A DNA stretch of 64,000 bases from Pseudomonadota bacterium (GTDB lineage: Bacteria; Pseudomonadota; Gammaproteobacteria; Burkholderiales; Methylophilaceae), in the NCBI GenBank assembly GCA_029563075.1, contig JAKQTN010000052.1, positions 122,737 through 186,736 on the forward strand, written 5' to 3'. This document shows positions 44,651 to 54,541 of the stretch, piece by piece. Numbering within the stretch: the stretch's first letter is position 1; every line of letters begins with the position of its first letter. Position numbers and translations under genes: made by a program. The notes beneath the pieces were generated by a model. It was not told where the DNA came from, did no database searches, and saw only the letters and a program-made list of their open reading frames with translations.

Positions 44651-45672
44651 TACCCGCCGGTATGCGACATAAACCGTACCACCGCCGGTTCTGCACGGCG
44701 CAGATCGAAATCGTGACCTTTGGGTTTAATCATCATTCTGTCTAAAATCGCTGCGATCAAAGGTGCGTCGTTATTGGGATTTGCGCGCAATAATGGCATT
44801 AAGTCTATTTTATCTTCTTGACCCAAACACAAATACAACTCGCCTTTGCAGGTGATGCGTACGCGGTTGCAGCTTTCGCAAAAATTGTGTGAGTGCGGAG
44901 AAATGAAGCCGATTTTTGTCTTGGTATTCGCCACGCGCCAGTAGCGCGCCGGGCCGCCAGTTGTCTCGGTGCTTGGCAGTAGTGAATACTTACTTTGCAG
45001 TAATTTCAGTGTATCCGCATTGCTCACAAAGGTGCTGTTGCGCGCGTGATTCACTTCGCCCAGCGGCATTTCTTCAATAAAGCTGATGTCGATTTTTTTG
45101 TCGATGGCAAACTGTACCAAATCCATCGCTTCGTCATCGTTGCTACCGCGCATTAATACCGTATTGATTTTAATGCCCTCAAAACCCGCGTCAATACTGG
45201 CCTGCAGGCCACCTAAAACTTGCTTTAAATCACCCGTGCGGGTGATTTGCTTAAATCGCACCGGGTTCAGACTATCCAGCGAGATGTTGATACGCTTAAC
45301 ACCTGCCCGTTTGAGCGCTTCAGCTTGTTTCCATAGCTGGCTGCCGTTGGTAGTGAGCACTAACTCCTTGAGACCTTCCATCTGGCCGATTTCTTCAAAT
45401 AGCCACAGTGCGTTCTTACGTACCAGCGGCTCACCGCCGGTGATGCGCACTTTAGTCACGCCCAGGTTGACAAATACTTTTATCAGCCGTGCGCATTCTT
45501 CCAGGCTTAGCACTTCGTCTCGCGGCAAAAACGTCATGTCCTCCGCCATGCAATATATACAGCGGAAATCGCAGCGATCTGTAATTGAAAGGCGGATGTA
45601 ATCTACTGTGCGGCCGAACTGATCCGTAAGTTTAGAATCGACAAGCTGCGGGGTTTTTAGTGCCATATCCAT
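44650..45672 (-). CDS. moaA: GTP 3',8-cyclase MoaA
   Basis: Radical SAM enzyme of 340 residues for the first step of Moco synthesis. The N-terminal cluster motif is CDFRCIYCM (CX3CX2C), with RITGGEPLVR for SAM binding. The C-terminal cluster has CESCNRVRITCKGELYLCLG, and the chain ends in GG, the conserved C-terminal tail needed for activity. First gene of moaA-mobA-moeA, divergent from fdsG with a 130-bp gap. Confidence 0.95.
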   Translation of the reverse strand: MDMALKTPQLVDSKLTDQFGRTVDYIRLSITDRCDFRCIYCMAEDMTFLPRDEVLSLEECARLIKVFVNLGVTKVRITGGEPLVRKNALWLFEEIGQMEGLKELVLTTNGSQLWKQAEALKRAGVKRINISLDSLNPVRFKQITRTGDLKQVLGGLQASIDAGFEGIKINTVLMRGSNDDEAMDLVQFAIDKKIDISFIEEMPLGEVNHARNSTFVSNADTLKLLQSKYSLLPSTETTGGPARYWRVANTKTKIGFISPHSHNFCESCNRVRITCKGELYLCLGQEDKIDLMPLLRANPNNDAPLIAAILDRMMIKPKGHDFDLRRAEPAVVRFMSHTGG

Positions 45673-45731
45673 AGGTGGAATTATGCAATAAAAACGCGGT
45701 CTTAGTTAAACATTAATGCGCTATTTTTGGC

Positions 45732-45760
45732 TTTAACTGGCGCTTAATAAGGTATATCAT
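45732..45760 (+). promoter_or_regulatory. Possible promoter for the fds operon
   Basis: TTTAAC (45732-45737), 17 bp, TATCAT (45755-45760), about 45 bp before the fdsG start in the moaA-fdsG gap. The match is only moderate. Confidence 0.35.
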
Positions 45761-45804
45761 ACGCAGGTTGTATTTTAGGCCAGAAGCATAAGTTGGAGAC
45801 TTTT

Positions 45805-46284
45805 GTGACAACCGCATTATCTACAGAAGAATTAACAAAAATAGAGGCGCATATTACTGCGCATAAACACATGCCGGGTGCGCTGTTACCTTTGTTGCAT
45901 GCCATTCAGGACGATATTGGCTGGATTTCGGAAGAGGCTTACTTGCCGATTTCGAAAGCTTTGGCCTTATCAGTGGCCGAGGTGCATGGCGTTGTCACTT
46001 TTTATCATCATTTTCGCCGTCACCCTGCAGGCAGGCACGTGTTGCAGGTCTGTCGCGCTGAGTCTTGCCAAGCCATGGGCGCGGAAAAACTGGAAGCGCA
46101 TGTCAAATCCACGTTAGGTGTGGATTACCACCAAACCACGAAAGATGGCGCAATTACGCTGGAGCCGGTGTACTGCCTGGGCAATTGTGCATGCTCACCT
46201 GCGGTGATGATGGACGACGAAGTTTACGGCCGTATGGACAATCAAAAAATGGCTGAGCTGATCAGTGAAGCGAGGGGCGCATAA
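45805..46284 (+). CDS. fdsG: NAD-dependent formate dehydrogenase gamma subunit
   Basis: A 159-residue NuoE-like [2Fe-2S] subunit of the soluble formate dehydrogenase. The cluster ligands are in [12 protein letters not shown] and [11 protein letters not shown] (two Cys pairs). GTG at 45805 has GGAG at 45795-45798 with proper spacing; a TTG frame opening at 45793 overlaps that site and is rejected. Its stop overlaps the fdsB ATG. It passes electrons between the FdsA iron-sulfur centres and FMN/NAD. Confidence 0.93.
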   Translation: MTTALSTEELTKIEAHITAHKHMPGALLPLLHAIQDDIGWISEEAYLPISKALALSVAEVHGVVTFYHHFRRHPAGRHVLQVCRAESCQAMGAEKLEAHVKSTLGVDYHQTTKDGAITLEPVYCLGNCACSPAVMMDDEVYGRMDNQKMAELISEARGA

Positions 46285-47849
46285 TGGTGAAAGTGTTTGT
46301 ACCTTGCGATTCCAGCGCGCTATCACTAGGCGCAGACCGTACTGCAAAAACTATCGTTGTAGAAGCACAAAAACGTGGTGTTGAGATTGAGCTTGTTCGC
46401 AATGGTTCGCGCGGGCTGTTCTGGCTGGAGCCGATGGTGGAAGTGACCACAGACAAAGGGCGTGTGGCTTATGCGCCGGTGCAGCCTAAGGATGTACCCA
46501 GCCTGTTTGACGCAGATTTTCTCAATGGTGGTGCACATCCCTTGAATCTTGGACTCACCGAAGCGTTGCCTTGGCTCAAAAAACAGCAACGTCTCACTTT
46601 TGCGCGTGTTGGTATTGCCGACCCAGTTTCGCTGGATGATTATCTGGCACACGATGGCTACAAAGGCCTGAAAAACGCGCTAAAAATGACGGGCGCAGAG
46701 ATTGTAAAAGCAGTGACAGATTCCGGCTTGCGCGGTCGTGGCGGCGCGGCTTTTCCTACCGGCATCAAGTGGAATACGGTATTGGGTTGTGAGTCTGACC
46801 AGAAATACATTGTCTGCAATGCGGATGAAGGTGACTCCGGCACTTATTCCGACCGCATGATTATGGAAGATGACCCATTTGTGCTGATTGAAGGCATGAC
46901 CATCGCGGGTATTGCGGTCGGGGCAACACAGGGCTATATCTATCTGCGCAGCGAATATCCGCATGCCTTGAAAACTTTGAATGAAGCCATCAATAAAGCT
47001 GAAGCTGCCGGCTATCTGGGTGAGAAAATCTGCGGTTCAAACCATACGTTCGACTTAGAGGTTCGCCGTGCCGCGGGTGCGTATGTGTGCGGTGAAGAAA
47101 CTTCGTTATTGGAAAGCCTGGAGGGCAAACGCGGCCTGGTGCGCTTTAAACCACCGTTGCCTGCAATTGAAGGCTTGTTCGGTAAGCCGACGGTGGTGAA
47201 CAATGTGATTTCGCTAGCTACGGTGCCGATTATTCTGGATAAAGGCGCAGCTTTTTATGCAAACTATGGCATGGGACGCTCGCGCGGCACGCTGCCGATT
47301 CAACTGGCAGGCAATCTCAAGCACACTGGTTTGGTTGAACTGGCGTTCGGCGCGACATTGCGAGAGCTGCTGTATGACTTTGGCGGAGGTTCTGCCTCAG
47401 GACGCCCTATCCGTGCGGTGCAGGTAGGTGGTCCGCTGGGGGCGTACTTGCCCGAGAGCCAATTTGACACGCCGCTGGATTATGAGGAATTTACCAAGAT
47501 ATGGGCAGTGTTAGGCCACGGCGGAATCGTGGCGTTTGACGATACGGTGGACATGGCAAAAATGGCGCGTTACGCCTTTGAGTTTTGCGCCATTGAAAGC
47601 TGTGGCAAATGTACACCGTGCCGTATTGGCTCAATACGCGGCGCGGAAGTGATAGATAAGATTGTGACAGGTAAAGATCACGCGAAAAATATTCAGTTAG
47701 TGCGCGATCTTAGCGATACCATGCTGAATGGCTCGCTGTGTGCATTGGGCGGCATGACGCCGTACCCGGTATTGAGCGCGTTGAATCATTTCGCTGAAGA
47801 TTTTAAACCAAGAGATTTCGGTTTACAGAACAAAAAGGTGGCTGCCTAA
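46284..47849 (+). CDS. fdsB: NAD-dependent formate dehydrogenase beta subunit (flavin/NAD)
   Basis: A 521-residue NuoF-like diaphorase subunit. The N-terminal ~120 residues are a thioredoxin-like [2Fe-2S]-type domain; then the FMN/NAD-binding region with GLRGRGGAAFPTG, VCNADEGDSGTYSDR and YVCGEETSLLESLEG; and a C-terminal [4Fe-4S] site ESCGKCTPCRIGS with the fourth Cys in SLCALGG. It reduces NAD to NADH with electrons from formate. Confidence 0.95.
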   Translation: MVKVFVPCDSSALSLGADRTAKTIVVEAQKRGVEIELVRNGSRGLFWLEPMVEVTTDKGRVAYAPVQPKDVPSLFDADFLNGGAHPLNLGLTEALPWLKKQQRLTFARVGIADPVSLDDYLAHDGYKGLKNALKMTGAEIVKAVTDSGLRGRGGAAFPTGIKWNTVLGCESDQKYIVCNADEGDSGTYSDRMIMEDDPFVLIEGMTIAGIAVGATQGYIYLRSEYPHALKTLNEAINKAEAAGYLGEKICGSNHTFDLEVRRAAGAYVCGEETSLLESLEGKRGLVRFKPPLPAIEGLFGKPTVVNNVISLATVPIILDKGAAFYANYGMGRSRGTLPIQLAGNLKHTGLVELAFGATLRELLYDFGGGSASGRPIRAVQVGGPLGAYLPESQFDTPLDYEEFTKIWAVLGHGGIVAFDDTVDMAKMARYAFEFCAIESCGKCTPCRIGSIRGAEVIDKIVTGKDHAKNIQLVRDLSDTMLNGSLCALGGMTPYPVLSALNHFAEDFKPRDFGLQNKKVAA

Positions 47850-47882
47850 AACGGCAGGAGGCCAAGGAATAAGGATAGAGTC

Positions 47883-50753
47883 ATGGATGACATTAAATAT
47901 AAAGCAAACGTAGATTACGGCACACCAAAAAGCGTGGCAGAAAAGCAGGTGACGCTGAATATTGATGGTGTAGATATCAGCGTTCCTGAAGGTACATCTA
48001 TTATGCATGCGGCACAGTTGGCAGGCGTGACCGTGCCTAAATTGTGTGCGACCGATAGCCTGGAGCCGTTCGGTTCTTGCCGCTTGTGTCTGGTGGAAAT
48101 TGAAGGCCGCCGTGGCTACCCTGCCTCTTGCACCACATCCTGTGTGGAAGGCATCAAAGTTCATACGCAAACGCCGAAACTTGCGGATATTCGCCGTGGT
48201 GTGATGGAACTTTATATTTCAGACCATCCGCTGGATTGCCTGACCTGCGCGACCAATGGTGACTGCGAGCTGCAGGATATGGCAGGCGCAGTGGGCCTGC
48301 GCGAAGTGCGCTATGGCTATGACGGTGAGAATCATCTTAGCTCGGCCAAAGACGAAAGCAATCCTTATTTCACCTTTGATCCCAGCAAATGTATTGTTTG
48401 CAGCCGATGCGTGCGTGCGTGCGAAGAAACGCAGGGTACCTTTGCATTGACGATTGAAGGCCGCGGCTTCGGCAGTAAGGTTTCTGCAGGTAATAAAGAC
48501 TTTCTGGAGTCTGAGTGCGTATCCTGCGGCGCTTGCGTACAAGCCTGCCCAACGGCAACGCTTATTGAAAAGACCGTGATTGAGGCGGGCGTGCCGGAGC
48601 ATAGCATCACCACGACCTGTGCCTATTGCGGCGTGGGATGCAGCTTTAACGCCGAAATGAAAGGCGAAGAAGTCGTCCGCATGACACCCAATAAAGACGG
48701 CGGTGCCAATCATGGCCACGCATGCGTAAAAGGCCGCTTCGCTTGGGGCTATGCGACCCACAAAGACCGGATGATCAAGCCGATGATACGTAAACGTATC
48801 ACAGACCCATGGCAGGAAGTAAGCTGGGATGAGGCGATTAACTACGCTGCCAGCGAAATTAAACGCATTGAGGCGAAATATGGCAAAGATGCGATGGGCG
48901 GTATCACTTCATCGCGCTGTACTAATGAAGAAGTCTATGTCACACAAAAGCTGGTGCGCGCCGTATTTGGCACCAACAACGTGGATACTTGTGCCCGCGT
49001 ATGTCACAGCCCAACCGGCTATGGTTTGAAACAAACTTTGGGTGAATCAGCAGGGACGCAAACATTCGATTCCGTAATGAAATCAGACGTCATCATGATC
49101 ATCGGCGCTAATCCGACCGACGGTCATCCCGTATTTGCCTCGCAGATGAAGCGCCGCCTGCGTGAAGGCGCGAAGCTGATTATTGCCGATCCGCGCGCGA
49201 TTGATCTGGTGGAAAACTCGCCGCACATCCGCGCCGATTATCACTTGAATTTGCGCCCTGGCACCAATGTTGCACTGATTTCCGCCTTGGCGCACGTGGT
49301 GGTGACCGAGGGTATGGTGAAAGAAGATTTTGTCAAAGAGCGCTGCGAATGGGGTTCGTATGTGGTGTGGCGTGATTTTGTGGCGAAACCTGAAAATTCA
49401 CCCGAAGCCTTGGAAAAAGAATTAGGCGTTAAGGCGGACACTGTTCGCGCAGCCGCCAGGATGTATGCCACAGGCGGAAATGCGGCGATTTATTACGGCT
49501 TGGGCGTGACCGAGCATAGCCAAGGCTCGACCATGGTGATGGGTATTGCCAACCTCGCTATGGCAACGGGTAATCTGGGCCGTGAAGGTGTCGGTGTGAA
49601 CCCATTGCGTGGCCAGAACAACGTGCAAGGCTCATGCGATATGGGCTCAATGCCGCACGAGTTTACCGGCTATCGCCATGTGTCGGATGACGCCACGCGC
49701 GCCTTGTTTGAGGCGGCCTGGGGCAGGCCATTAAGCAGTGAGCCTGGTCTGCGCATCCCAAATATGCTGGACCTTGCCAGCGAAGGCAGATTTAAGGCGC
49801 TGTATTGCGTGGGTGAGGATATTGCGCAATCTGACCCTAATACACAGCACGTGACGCATGCATTGGAAAATATGGAATGCGTGATCGTGCAGGACTTGTT
49901 CCTGAACGAGACCGCGATGTACGCGCATGTGTTCTTTCCCGGCGCTTCTTTCCTTGAAAAGAGCGGCACGTTTACCAATGCGGAGCGCCGGATTTCGCCT
50001 GTACGTCGTGTGATGACGCCAAAAAACAGCTTCGAAGATTGGGAGATCACGGCCAAATTATCCAAAGCGCTGGGTTACCCAATGAGATACAGCCATGCCA
50101 GTGAGATCATGGACGAAATCGCTGCATTGACACCCACTTTCAAGGGCGTGAGCTTCAAGAAAATAGATGAGCTGGGCAGCATACAATGGCCTTGTGATGA
50201 CGAGAATCCAGCGGGTACGCCAACCATGCATGTGGACGAATTCGTGCGCGGCAAAGGCAAGTTCTTTATTACGCAATATGTGCCGACGACCGAAAAAGTT
50301 AATGCGAAATATCCGCTGATTTTGACGACCGGACGTATATTGTCGCAATACAATGTGGGTGCGCAAACCAGACGTACCAAAAATGTGGAATGGCATAAAG
50401 AAGATGTGGTGGAAATTCACCCCCATGATGCCGAAGACCGTGGTATTCACGAGGGTGACTGGGTAGGAATTACCAGCCGGGCAGGAGAAACTGTGCTGCG
50501 CGCCAAAATCACGGAACGTGTGCAGCCGGGTGTGATTTACACGACTTTTCACCATCCTGAATCTGGTGCAAACGTCATCACGACGGACAACTCGGATTGG
50601 GCCACCAACTGCCCCGAGTTCAAAGTCACTGCAGTGCAGGTGACACGTGTGAACCAGCTTTCGGACTGGCAACAACATTACAAAACGTTTAGTGAGGCGC
50701 AGATTGCGTTTGCCAATAAAAAATTGAGCAAAAATACCCAGCAGCCTGCTTAA
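47883..50753 (+). CDS. fdsA: NAD-dependent formate dehydrogenase alpha (catalytic) subunit
   Basis: Catalytic molybdoenzyme, 956 residues, oxidising formate to CO2 in the cytoplasm. The N-terminus is a NuoG-like [2Fe-2S] domain (CRLCLVEIEGRRGYPASC), then a His-ligated [4Fe-4S] domain (DHPLDCLTC), two [4Fe-4S] clusters (CIVCSRCVRAC and CVSCGACVQAC), and the bis-MGD domain with its own cluster CAYCGVGC. The Mo ligand is Cys in CARVCHSPTG, so no selenocysteine is used. The last 150 residues bind the dinucleotide (TTGRILSQYN). It ends 3 bp before fdhD. Confidence 0.96.
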   Translation: MDDIKYKANVDYGTPKSVAEKQVTLNIDGVDISVPEGTSIMHAAQLAGVTVPKLCATDSLEPFGSCRLCLVEIEGRRGYPASCTTSCVEGIKVHTQTPKLADIRRGVMELYISDHPLDCLTCATNGDCELQDMAGAVGLREVRYGYDGENHLSSAKDESNPYFTFDPSKCIVCSRCVRACEETQGTFALTIEGRGFGSKVSAGNKDFLESECVSCGACVQACPTATLIEKTVIEAGVPEHSITTTCAYCGVGCSFNAEMKGEEVVRMTPNKDGGANHGHACVKGRFAWGYATHKDRMIKPMIRKRITDPWQEVSWDEAINYAASEIKRIEAKYGKDAMGGITSSRCTNEEVYVTQKLVRAVFGTNNVDTCARVCHSPTGYGLKQTLGESAGTQTFDSVMKSDVIMIIGANPTDGHPVFASQMKRRLREGAKLIIADPRAIDLVENSPHIRADYHLNLRPGTNVALISALAHVVVTEGMVKEDFVKERCEWGSYVVWRDFVAKPENSPEALEKELGVKADTVRAAARMYATGGNAAIYYGLGVTEHSQGSTMVMGIANLAMATGNLGREGVGVNPLRGQNNVQGSCDMGSMPHEFTGYRHVSDDATRALFEAAWGRPLSSEPGLRIPNMLDLASEGRFKALYCVGEDIAQSDPNTQHVTHALENMECVIVQDLFLNETAMYAHVFFPGASFLEKSGTFTNAERRISPVRRVMTPKNSFEDWEITAKLSKALGYPMRYSHASEIMDEIAALTPTFKGVSFKKIDELGSIQWPCDDENPAGTPTMHVDEFVRGKGKFFITQYVPTTEKVNAKYPLILTTGRILSQYNVGAQTRRTKNVEWHKEDVVEIHPHDAEDRGIHEGDWVGITSRAGETVLRAKITERVQPGVIYTTFHHPESGANVITTDNSDWATNCPEFKVTAVQVTRVNQLSDWQQHYKTFSEAQIAFANKKLSKNTQQPA

Positions 50754-50756
50754 CCA

Positions 50757-51584
50757 TTGCGTAAAACAAGTTTTATCGTTGCTGATGCCGGGCTTACCGA
50801 AGTCAATGTCACGCGGTGGCATCAAGGTGAATTAAGTGCAGACCAGGACAGAATTGCCGAAGAAACGCCAATTGCCCTGATTTATAACGGAATTTCACAC
50901 GTGGTGATGCTGGCAACCCCGCAGGATTTAGAGGATTTTGCGCTAGGATTTTCGTTAAGTGAAGGCATTCTGCAAGACAAAAGTGAGTTTTACGGCATTG
51001 AAATTATCAGGCAGGAACAAGGCATCGAGTTACATTTAGAAGTGGCGACAGAATGTTTTGTGAAGCTAAAAGAACGGCGCCGTAATCTGGCGGGCAGAAC
51101 AGGTTGCGGCCTGTGCGGTGCTGAAAGTTTGGAGCAGGCATTACCTTTGCCGCGAAAGCCTGCCCTGCAGGCCAGTATCCATGCGGTTCCTGGAGCATCC
51201 TTTCAGGCCGCGTTCCATGCAATCAAACCATTGCAGGCATTGCAGCTTGCGACAGGTGCCACACATGCGTGTGCGTGGGTGACTGCGGACGGTGAAGCGC
51301 AGCTGGTACGTGAAGATGTGGGGCGTCATAACGCCATGGATAAATTGATCGGCGCGCTCGCCAAACTGCCGCCACAGAATAATGGGTTTGTGCTGACTTC
51401 AAGCCGCGCCAGTTATGAGATGGTACAAAAAACGGCCGCTGCGGGCTATTCCATACTTGCCGCGATTTCAGCCCCGACAGGGCTTGCGGTGCGTATGGCA
51501 GAAGCCTATGGCGTGACATTGGTCGGTTTCCTGCGCGATAATCAATATGTGATATACACACACCCGCAGAGAATTAAAAATTAG
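50757..51584 (+). CDS. fdhD: Formate dehydrogenase accessory sulfurtransferase FdhD/FdsC
   Basis: A 275-residue protein that inserts a sulfido ligand into the bis-MGD cofactor of formate dehydrogenase (also called FdsC in this operon type). The persulfide-carrying loop is GRTGCGLCGAESL. Other family features are EETPIALIYNG, LATPQDLEDFALGF and VREDVGRHNAMDKLIG. TTG start 3 bp after fdsA; the frame has no nearer ATG. Position in fdsGBA-C-D supports the call. Confidence 0.93.
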   Translation: MRKTSFIVADAGLTEVNVTRWHQGELSADQDRIAEETPIALIYNGISHVVMLATPQDLEDFALGFSLSEGILQDKSEFYGIEIIRQEQGIELHLEVATECFVKLKERRRNLAGRTGCGLCGAESLEQALPLPRKPALQASIHAVPGASFQAAFHAIKPLQALQLATGATHACAWVTADGEAQLVREDVGRHNAMDKLIGALAKLPPQNNGFVLTSSRASYEMVQKTAAAGYSILAAISAPTGLAVRMAEAYGVTLVGFLRDNQYVIYTHPQRIKN

Positions 51585-51614
51585 AAATCAACTTTAACAA
51601 TACAAACCAAGACT

Positions 51615-51833
51615 ATGCAAACAGAACAATTAATTAAAATGGCCAACCAGATTGGCGATTTTTTTGAGGCTGAACCGAATCAGTCACAGGCGCAAGAGGA
51701 TATTGCCAACCACCTTAACCGATTTTGGACTTTGGACATGCGCCGGCAGCTTGCGGCTTATGCGAAAGAAAAAAATGGCACAGGCTTGCATCAACAGGTG
51801 ATTTCTGCTATTTCCACACACCTTAAAGTTTAG
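51615..51833 (+). CDS. fdsD: Formate dehydrogenase delta subunit
   Basis: A 72-residue protein matching FdsD: IKMANQIGDFF, then the basic HLNRFWTLDMRRQL and a C-terminal helix (QQVISAISTHL). FdsD is a small subunit needed for activity of the Fds complex. It follows fdhD by 30 bp, the usual end of the fds operon. Confidence 0.92.
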   Translation: MQTEQLIKMANQIGDFFEAEPNQSQAQEDIANHLNRFWTLDMRRQLAAYAKEKNGTGLHQQVISAISTHLKV

Positions 51834-51838
51834 CGATT

Positions 51839-52576
51839 TTGTCTGAAGTCATTTTACTGATTCCGCTTATTTTTTTCGCGGCACTATTGTTCTCGTCTGT
51901 GGGCCATGGCGGGGCATCGGCGTATTTGGCGGCATTCGCGCTGGTCAGCATGGCACCTGATAGCATGCGGCCGGCAGCTTTATGCTTGAATGTGCTGGTG
52001 GCTTCAATCGCGCTGTATAAATTCTACAAAGTGCGGGCGTTTGACTGGCAATTGTTCTGGCCGATCGCGCTTACTTCAATTCCATGCGCGTTTGTTGGCG
52101 GACAAATCACTTTGCCAAATCATGCATACAAATCAATTGTAGGGCTATGCTTGATCTATGCGGCCTGGACGATTTTTTACCGCGCCAAAATCACTGACGA
52201 TGTCACAGTTAAGCCGGTAGCCAAGCCGGTTTTATTAGGCGTAGGCGCAGGGCTTGGTCTACTTTCCGGCCTTACCGGAATAGGCGGCGGCATCTTTTTA
52301 AGCCCGATACTATTATTTTTCGCCTGGGCAAAAACCAAAGTGATTTCGGGTGTGGCGGCGGCATTCATTCTTGTAAATTCTATTTCCGGTTTGCTCGGTG
52401 TGCTCACGAAGTCACCTGCCTTGCCAGCAGGCTTGCCCTATTGGGCGGCGGCAGCCATATTGGGCGGCTGGATAGGAGCAGAATTTGGAAGCAAGCGATT
52501 GGCGAATCCAACCATCAGAAAACTGCTGGCAGTTGTGCTGGTGTTTGCCGGTGGCAAAATGTTGTTTTCTAGTTAA
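51839..52576 (+). CDS. TauE/SafE family (TSUP) anion exporter
   Basis: A 245-residue membrane protein with about eight hydrophobic segments and the TSUP half-repeats SVGHGGASAYLAAF and GLTGIGGGIFLSPILL, each with the Gly-rich turn of the family. Members export sulfite, sulfoacetate or similar anions. TTG start 5 bp after fdsD, so it may be cotranscribed with the fds operon; a link with formate or sulfite transport is possible but unproven. Its end overlaps the convergent transferase gene by 8 bp. Confidence 0.85.
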   Translation: MSEVILLIPLIFFAALLFSSVGHGGASAYLAAFALVSMAPDSMRPAALCLNVLVASIALYKFYKVRAFDWQLFWPIALTSIPCAFVGGQITLPNHAYKSIVGLCLIYAAWTIFYRAKITDDVTVKPVAKPVLLGVGAGLGLLSGLTGIGGGIFLSPILLFFAWAKTKVISGVAAAFILVNSISGLLGVLTKSPALPAGLPYWAAAAILGGWIGAEFGSKRLANPTIRKLLAVVLVFAGGKMLFSS

Positions 52577-54182
52577 TGCGCTGATACAACCTGAAGCTTT
52601 CGCGCCTTTCACTTACGCGCTTGCCGCTCCAAATGAGTTTCCAGTCATAACCAGGCTCAACTTTTTCACGTCCCTTTTCATCCTGAATCAGATACAGGTC
52701 ACAGTTGAGAGTTCCCTCAGTCTCGGAAGACTGTGTTTTTACATCCGCAAAATAATGCAGCAGATCGCGCTGCGCATCGTTCAGGCGATTGCTGCTGATA
52801 CAGGCGTATTGTGCAGGCAGTGCTTTTTTAAGGTTGGTGAATATGTCGCGATAACTGCGCGCAGAGTCTATCATCGGTAGCCATAACGTCATCAGAAGCG
52901 TCCAGACGCAGGTCATGCCAATCGCCCAGTTGGTGGCGCTGGAACGGTTGGAATGCTGTGAGCGCAAGATGGCAAACAGCCAGACCAATGTGACGGCGAC
53001 CGCGATTGCAAAAGCGATCATGCTGAAATTGAGGTGCTGCATGCCAGACAGAAATACCAGTCGCGTCTTGATTCTGGCGGGATTGCCAGTGAGCATCGCT
53101 ATCCAGCCTAGCCAGATCAGACCGCTCATCAGGCCGAACAAAATGAGCCCGAACCAATTTAACGCGCTGGCAGTGCCGCGTTTGAGGGTTTCGATACTGC
53201 CGCCCGCCATGGCGGTGAGCGGGATGAGCAAGGGCAAGGCAAAGACTTCTTTACCGTCCCCCAAGCCAATTACTGTCCATGCAATTATAAAAAAAGTAAT
53301 TGTGAGCTGAAATCTGGGTTTGCCAAGCAGTTGTGTTCGATAGCGCCATAGACCCCATGCGGCTAGTGGCAGCGCGGGCCAAGCGTACCATAACAATGTT
53401 CTAAGAAAATACAAATGATGGCTTTGTTTGAACTGTTGCAGAGAAAGCGTCCACCACTGATTGAACATGTCTGGGTAAAAAAGGTGACACAAGATCGGCC
53501 AGGCCAATAGAAAAGGACTGGCAAACAAAAGAGATAAGCCGAATACGCTGGCGAAACTTTTGTTGCGCCAGGGAGCAAACAAAGCAGGCAAAGCCAGACA
53601 GGTGGCCAAAATGAGGGCTAACGGCTGTAAGCCTGTGGATAGAAAACTCACGCCCATGCCAGCGCCTAATAGCGCACTGGCGCGATAAGGACGCCTTTTG
53701 GCAAGGCTGAGCGCATAGAAACTGGTCGTAATTCCAGCGAGTGCAGATACCGCTGGCATTAAAGTATGGGCGCTTAATACCAGCCCCAGTGAGCCGATGA
53801 ACACGAAAGTAGTTTGTCGCCCGAAACCTTTTCCCCATAATTCACGACCGGTCATGCCAATCATCATCAAGGTAATGACCATCCACAAGCCGGTAACGAC
53901 GCGTGCCGCGTCATGCAAGGGTAATATCGGGCTTAGAACTTTAGCGACAGCAGAGGCGCTTAAATAATAGAGTGGGGGATTAATGATTTGGCTGTTGCTG
54001 GCGGAAACTGGCGCGAGCAAATTGCCGGTGTCAAATATGGTTTTAATGGTGCTGATAGCATGTGATTCAAAAGGCTTCCAAGGCGCATGGCCGATTAAAC
54101 CCATGCATAACCAGACAGCACATAACACAATCAGCAAATGTGTTTTGGCCCGTTCACCCACTTTTGCGCGCGGAGTAGACAT
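52569..54182 (-). CDS. ArnT-like membrane glycosyltransferase (GT-C fold)
   Basis: A ~537-residue polytopic membrane protein with about 11-12 hydrophobic segments in the first 430 residues and a soluble C-terminal domain. It resembles the ArnT/dolichyl-phosphate-mannose transferase superfamily: HAPWKPFESHAISTI places an acidic residue in the first periplasmic loop, followed by INPPLYYL. Such enzymes move a sugar from an undecaprenyl or dolichyl carrier to lipid A, glycan or protein. ATG at 54182 follows AAGG; an in-frame ATG at 54218 lacks one. Acceptor unknown. Confidence 0.72.
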   Translation of the reverse strand: MSTPRAKVGERAKTHLLIVLCAVWLCMGLIGHAPWKPFESHAISTIKTIFDTGNLLAPVSASNSQIINPPLYYLSASAVAKVLSPILPLHDAARVVTGLWMVITLMMIGMTGRELWGKGFGRQTTFVFIGSLGLVLSAHTLMPAVSALAGITTSFYALSLAKRRPYRASALLGAGMGVSFLSTGLQPLALILATCLALPALFAPWRNKSFASVFGLSLLFASPFLLAWPILCHLFYPDMFNQWWTLSLQQFKQSHHLYFLRTLLWYAWPALPLAAWGLWRYRTQLLGKPRFQLTITFFIIAWTVIGLGDGKEVFALPLLIPLTAMAGGSIETLKRGTASALNWFGLILFGLMSGLIWLGWIAMLTGNPARIKTRLVFLSGMQHLNFSMIAFAIAVAVTLVWLFAILRSQHSNRSSATNWAIGMTCVWTLLMTLWLPMIDSARSYRDIFTNLKKALPAQYACISSNRLNDAQRDLLHYFADVKTQSSETEGTLNCDLYLIQDEKGREKVEPGYDWKLIWSGKRVSERRESFRLYQRIN

Positions 54183-54287
54183 ATTGCCTTGCCAGTCGTG
54201 GTCGAGATCGAAACGCATGTGTGTGTAAAATAATTAAATAGCTTTATTAAATTAATAGAAGTTTAACATTGTGGGCGAGCAAAAATT

Positions 54288-54312
54288 AAAAAAGGCAGCC
54301 AGGCTGCCTTTT
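54288..54312. terminator. Bidirectional intrinsic terminator
   Basis: AAAAAAGGCAGCC (54288-54300) and GGCTGCCTTTT (54302-54312) form a strong stem with A/T tracts on both sides. It lies between the start of the ArnT-like gene and the end of rpmE, and on the minus strand would terminate rpmE. Confidence 0.85.
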
Positions 54313-54340
54313 ATGCCAAAAATAGACCGTTGTGTAAAAC

Positions 54341-54541
54341 TTACATGCCGTATTTTTGTTTGAATTTCTCAACACGGCCTGCCGTGTCTAAAATTTTCTG
54401 TTTACCTGTATAAAATGGGTGGCACAGGGAGCACACCTCGATATTCATGTCGCGGCCATGGGTTGAGCGCGTTTTGAATTTATTACCGCAGCTACAGGTA
54501 ACGTTGATTTCTGGATAGTTTGGATGAATGTCAGCTTTCAT
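54341..54541 (-). CDS. rpmE: 50S ribosomal protein bL31 (zinc form)
   Basis: A 66-residue ribosomal protein. It reads [21 protein letters not shown] and has the four-Cys zinc ribbon (CSC then [14 protein letters not shown]), marking the zinc-containing type rather than the zinc-free paralogue RpmE2. An upstream in-frame ATG at 54583 would add 14 atypical residues; 54541 follows AGAGAGAAA-type purines. Follows rho in the trxA-rho-rpmE order. Confidence 0.96.
   Translation of the reverse strand: MKADIHPNYPEINVTCSCGNKFKTRSTHGRDMNIEVCSLCHPFYTGKQKILDTAGRVEKFKQKYGM

Noticed and set aside
50058..50825. 255-aa minus-strand frame across the fdsA end
   Set aside because: Antisense shadow of fdsA; no recognisable domain, and the sense frame is certain.
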